64,000 bases of DNA, from the NCBI RefSeq assembly GCF_009725205.1, contig NZ_WNZY01000011.1, forward strand, positions 1 through 64,000, read 5' to 3'. Position numbers and translations under genes: made by a program. The number at the start of each line of letters is the position of its first letter. Within the stretch, counting starts at the first letter, position 1. The stretch comes from Paenibacillus timonensis (GTDB lineage Bacteria; Bacillota; Bacilli; Paenibacillales; Paenibacillaceae). The notes under the pieces are model-generated. The model did no database searches. It was given only the letters and a program-made list of their open reading frames with translations, and was not told the origin of the DNA. Shown one piece after another: positions 61,638-64,000 of the stretch.

Positions 61638-61964
61638 ATGAGTGTTCAACCATGGGGGCACCCTCAACAACGCATTGTTTACCAGGCGGACCCGCAATCC
61701 ACTCAGCATTTACGGTCGATCCGAGACCGGGTGCAAGGCATCTGCCGTCAGCATGTTAATCAAAGAGTCCGTATTGAGACGATGGACGGTCATGTGCATG
61801 TCGGCCGGATCGTCAGCTGCCAAGGCGGGATGTTGCATTTGGCCGTTCCACGGCACGGGGGCCAGCGGGCCTTTGGCGCACCTTTTTGGGGCCCTAGTCC
61901 AAGCGATGAGTTGATTTTGACGCTGGTGCTTTACGAGCTGCTGGTCATCGCCTTGCTGTCCTGA
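61638..61964 (+). CDS. Small protein with an Sm/SH3-like segment, function unknown
   Basis: A 108-residue protein with TTGGAGGCG upstream of ATG 61638. The centre, VRIETMDGHVHVGRIVSCQG GMLHLAV, has the spacing of a short beta-barrel (Sm/SH3-like). The C-terminus is a hydrophobic helix (ELILTLVLYELLVIALLS). No match can be named with confidence. It lies between prkA and spoVR and could be sporulation-linked by position only. Confidence 0.7.
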   Translation: MSVQPWGHPQQRIVYQADPQSTQHLRSIRDRVQGICRQHVNQRVRIETMDGHVHVGRIVSCQGGMLHLAVPRHGGQRAFGAPFWGPSPSDELILTLVLYELLVIALLS

Positions 61965-61984
61965 CGGGTTCCGCATGCAGAACA

Positions 61985-62025
61985 AGAGCCGCCTGATCGA
62001 TAGGATCGAGGCGGCTCTACTTTTG
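61985..62025 (+). terminator. Rho-independent terminator
   Basis: AGAGCCGCCT, loop with ATC/GAT, AGGCGGCTCT, then actttt. Confidence 0.85.
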
Positions 62026-62084
62026 TATTGAAACATCCAACTCAACGGCAACGTTATTATAAGAAACAAATGCGGGAGGATTCC

Positions 62085-62588
62085 ATGGAAAAGGGTAACA
62101 AACTCATGTTAACCGTAGTTGCACTTGCGATAGTAGCGTGTACCTTCTGGGTGGGTTATTCGGTTGGCTTACGGCAGAACGAGCCTGTGGATCCATCTGA
62201 CATCCAGCAAGCCATTCATTCCAAATGGGTCATCGCAGGCACCCCACCCTCGCCCACCGTTACCGTACAAGGAACCGCCATCGAGGTTGCCCGGGCCAGT
62301 TACTCTTGGTGCTCGCCAGTCCTTAGCAGCGAAGGCAGCTGCGTCAGCGTGGATGCCAGCCTCCCCGAACTAAAGGCAGCCGTTGTTCCGGGAGGCGCTC
62401 CGATCGATACCGAGGCTCCAGAGGGCATCAAGGAATTCACGCTAACGGGGACGGACCCGGAAGGCGGAGCCCTCAATGACCCTTATAAGGTTCCGCAAGT
62501 GACAGGAACCTACCTGTACCGCATCCATTGCGAATGGTTCCTGGATCAAGGTCAAAGTGATTTCTATTTCAGCCTGAAGGTGATCTAA
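62085..62588 (+). CDS. Membrane-anchored extracellular protein of unknown function
   Basis: A 167-residue protein. One N-terminal transmembrane helix (LMLTVVALAIVACTFWVGYS) is followed by an extracellular domain of about 135 residues with two Cys pairs (SWCSP ... GSCVS, HCEW). TGTYLYRIHCEWFLDQGQSD near the end looks like the last strands of a beta-sandwich. No family was recognised. ATG 62085 has GGAGG 5 nt upstream. Its stop lies 1 bp from the stop of spoVR (convergent). Confidence 0.75.
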   Translation: MEKGNKLMLTVVALAIVACTFWVGYSVGLRQNEPVDPSDIQQAIHSKWVIAGTPPSPTVTVQGTAIEVARASYSWCSPVLSSEGSCVSVDASLPELKAAVVPGGAPIDTEAPEGIKEFTLTGTDPEGGALNDPYKVPQVTGTYLYRIHCEWFLDQGQSDFYFSLKVI

Positions 62589-62589
62589 C

Positions 62590-64000
62590 TCAAATCATCT
62601 TCCTCACATGCTTCTGCCCGTCATAGGAGAACATCGCGCGCTTCTCTTCCACCACCGTCTCCAGGTGTACGGGGCGGCCCCACAGCTTGTAAACGTGGGG
62701 GAGCGTGTGTTCCAGGTATTTCAGGTCCAGCTCAAGCCCCTCATACTGATGCTTCAGCAGCAGCTCGCCGGAGCGCAGGTAGTCGCCGTCCTGGACGACG
62801 ATGTACGGGGAGCCTCCGTTCACGCGGGAGGCGACCAGCTGGTCGCGGATATGCTCCCAGGTTTTGTCGGTGATTTTCCACTCCGGGCCTTGCTTCTCGA
62901 AAATGTACAAATCCAGGTCGCGGACGAGTTCTTTGGTCAAATAGCTGCGGAGGAACGAAGTGTCGGAGTCGAGCTCGCGCACTTCGAAGATTTTCTCCCG
63001 GCCTTGCCCGGGCTCGCGGCCAAAGCGGCGGCGTTCCTCTTCGGTCGGGTGATCCCAGCGGCGTTCGATGTCCTCGAAGATCTTGAGCCCGAGGTAATAC
63101 GGGTTCAGGCTTTGCCGCGACGGCTGGACGACCGAGGAGTTCAGCTTGGCGAATTCGACCGTTTCGTCGCTGGTGAGGTCGAGTTCGCGGATAATGCGCT
63201 GATGCCAGTAGGAAGCCCAGCCCTCGTTCATGATCTTCGTTTCCATCTGCGGCCAGAAATACAACATTTCTTCGCGCAGCATGCTCATGATATCCCGCTG
63301 CCAATCCTCCAGCGCTTCCGAGTATTCCTGTATAAACCAAACGAGATCTTTCTCCGGCTCGGGCGGAAATTGGACGGCTTTTTCTTTGGCTTCCGCCGAG
63401 CGTCCGCTCGGATTCTCGTCCAGCGACCACAGATCGTCGTAGGCGCCCTCCTTCACCTGCCCATACCGTCCGTCCTTGGCCCGGCGAAGCTTCTCCTCCA
63501 TTTGTCGGCGTTTGTCGTACCGCATTGGCTTGATCAACTGCGGGTCTACATGCTCCTGGACCGCGAGCACGGCGTCGATAAAGCTTTCCACGGTACTCGC
63601 GCCATAAGCCAATTCATATCGGCTGATTCGCTCGGCGGTCGCAGACATGCTCTCCACCATATCCCGGTTGGTCGCGGAGAATCGCATGTTGTTTTTGAAG
63701 AAATCGCAATGTGCCAGCACGTGGGCAACGATCAGTTTGTTCTGGATCAGCGAATTGCCTTCCAACAAAAAGGCGTAACACGGGTTCGAGTTGATGACGA
63801 GCTCGTAGATTTTGCTTAATCCAAAATCGTATTGCATCTTCATCTTGTTAAATGTTTTGCCGAAGCTCCAGTGCGAGAAGCGGGTTGGCATGCCGTAGGC
63901 GCCAAACGTATAGATGATATCGGCGGGGCAAATTTCGTACCGCATCGGATAATAATCAAGCCCGAAGGAGTCGGCGATTTCCATGATTTCCGCGATGGCG
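62590..64000 (-). CDS. spoVR: SpoVR family protein, start beyond the right edge
   Basis: About 470 residues are visible; the frame is open to base 64000 ([18 protein letters not shown]), so only a short N-terminal piece should be missing. Landmarks are [54 protein letters not shown] and [19 protein letters not shown]. SpoVR takes part in spore cortex formation in Bacillus and is functionally tied to PrkA/YeaG and YhbH/YeaH. YhbH is not between prkA and spoVR here. Confidence 0.94.
   Translation of the reverse strand, partial: AIAEIMEIADSFGLDYYPMRYEICPADIIYTFGAYGMPTRFSHWSFGKTFNKMKMQYDFGLSKIYELVINSNPCYAFLLEGNSLIQNKLIVAHVLAHCDFFKNNMRFSATNRDMVESMSATAERISRYELAYGASTVESFIDAVLAVQEHVDPQLIKPMRYDKRRQMEEKLRRAKDGRYGQVKEGAYDDLWSLDENPSGRSAEAKEKAVQFPPEPEKDLVWFIQEYSEALEDWQRDIMSMLREEMLYFWPQMETKIMNEGWASYWHQRIIRELDLTSDETVEFAKLNSSVVQPSRQSLNPYYLGLKIFEDIERRWDHPTEEERRRFGREPGQGREKIFEVRELDSDTSFLRSYLTKELVRDLDLYIFEKQGPEWKITDKTWEHIRDQLVASRVNGGSPYIVVQDGDYLRSGELLLKHQYEGLELDLKYLEHTLPHVYKLWGRPVHLETVVEEKRAMFSYDGQKHVRKMI

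Noticed and set aside
62608-63819. 403-codon plus-strand frame
   Set aside because: Shadow of spoVR on the opposite strand; no ribosome site, no domain.

Overview
The window looks like a chromosomal segment of a spore-forming bacillus, most likely Paenibacillus or a close relative. The evidence is T-box leaders on pheS and thrS, an S-box (SAM-I) riboswitch on a met operon, liaFSR, spore genes (Spo0E-like, CotF-like, YtxC, PrkA, SpoVR, a gamma-SASP-like peptide), a GlnR/TnrA-type box, many TTG/GTG starts with strong AGGAGG sites, and moderate to high GC. The genus is an inference. No rRNA, tRNA, prophage, transposase or CRISPR array was seen.

Layout: 1-2525 holds a DoxX tail and a WYL-regulator locus (regulator, zinc-ribbon protein, GyrI-like protein) whose two promoters carry the same inverted repeat, then ywbE. 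2600-6760 is T-box-pheST. 6800-13100 has an unusually long ZapA, a CuA-type lipoprotein, a holin-like protein, mutS2, a DUF350-like protein, a 26-residue peptide and a double zinc-ribbon protein. 13270-18840 has an MFS transporter, a FAD oxidoreductase gene broken by an in-frame stop, coat-like proteins, an Lrp/aminotransferase pair and a Spo0E-like phosphatase. 18960-24800 has a cobalamin adenosyltransferase, an RluA-type synthase, a Spx/ArsC protein, a YpcP-type exonuclease, an HRDC protein and corA behind a long structured leader.

25200-28842 is the SAM-riboswitch metA-metI-metC operon. It is followed by mqnC, ytxC, T-box-thrS, a secreted 3D-domain protein, a SASP-like peptide, liaFSR, htrA, an OmpR/HisK two-component system, ispH, a CAP-domain protein, aroF and a class I-beta glnA with a GlnR/TnrA-type box. 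46629-51534 is a divergent carbohydrate locus: a LacI regulator, a GH94 phosphorylase and a mutarotase-like protein, with three palindromic operators. Then come serC, trmL, a beheaded acetyltransferase, an AbrB-like regulator, a repeat-rich gap, a phosphodiester glycosidase with its membrane partner, an aminotransferase-fold protein lacking the PLP lysine, a DUF2161-like nuclease-fold protein, prkA, and spoVR running off the right edge.

The most unusual signals are non-coding. Three intergenic regions (23593-23783, 54328-54510, 61310-61500) each hold four units of about 25 nt, the first two in one orientation and the last two inverted, with similar spacing but unrelated unit sequence. A separate MITE-like repeat family occurs in at least five places. 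The corA leader contains two perfect, mutually exclusive helices, one of which would hide the corA Shine-Dalgarno site.
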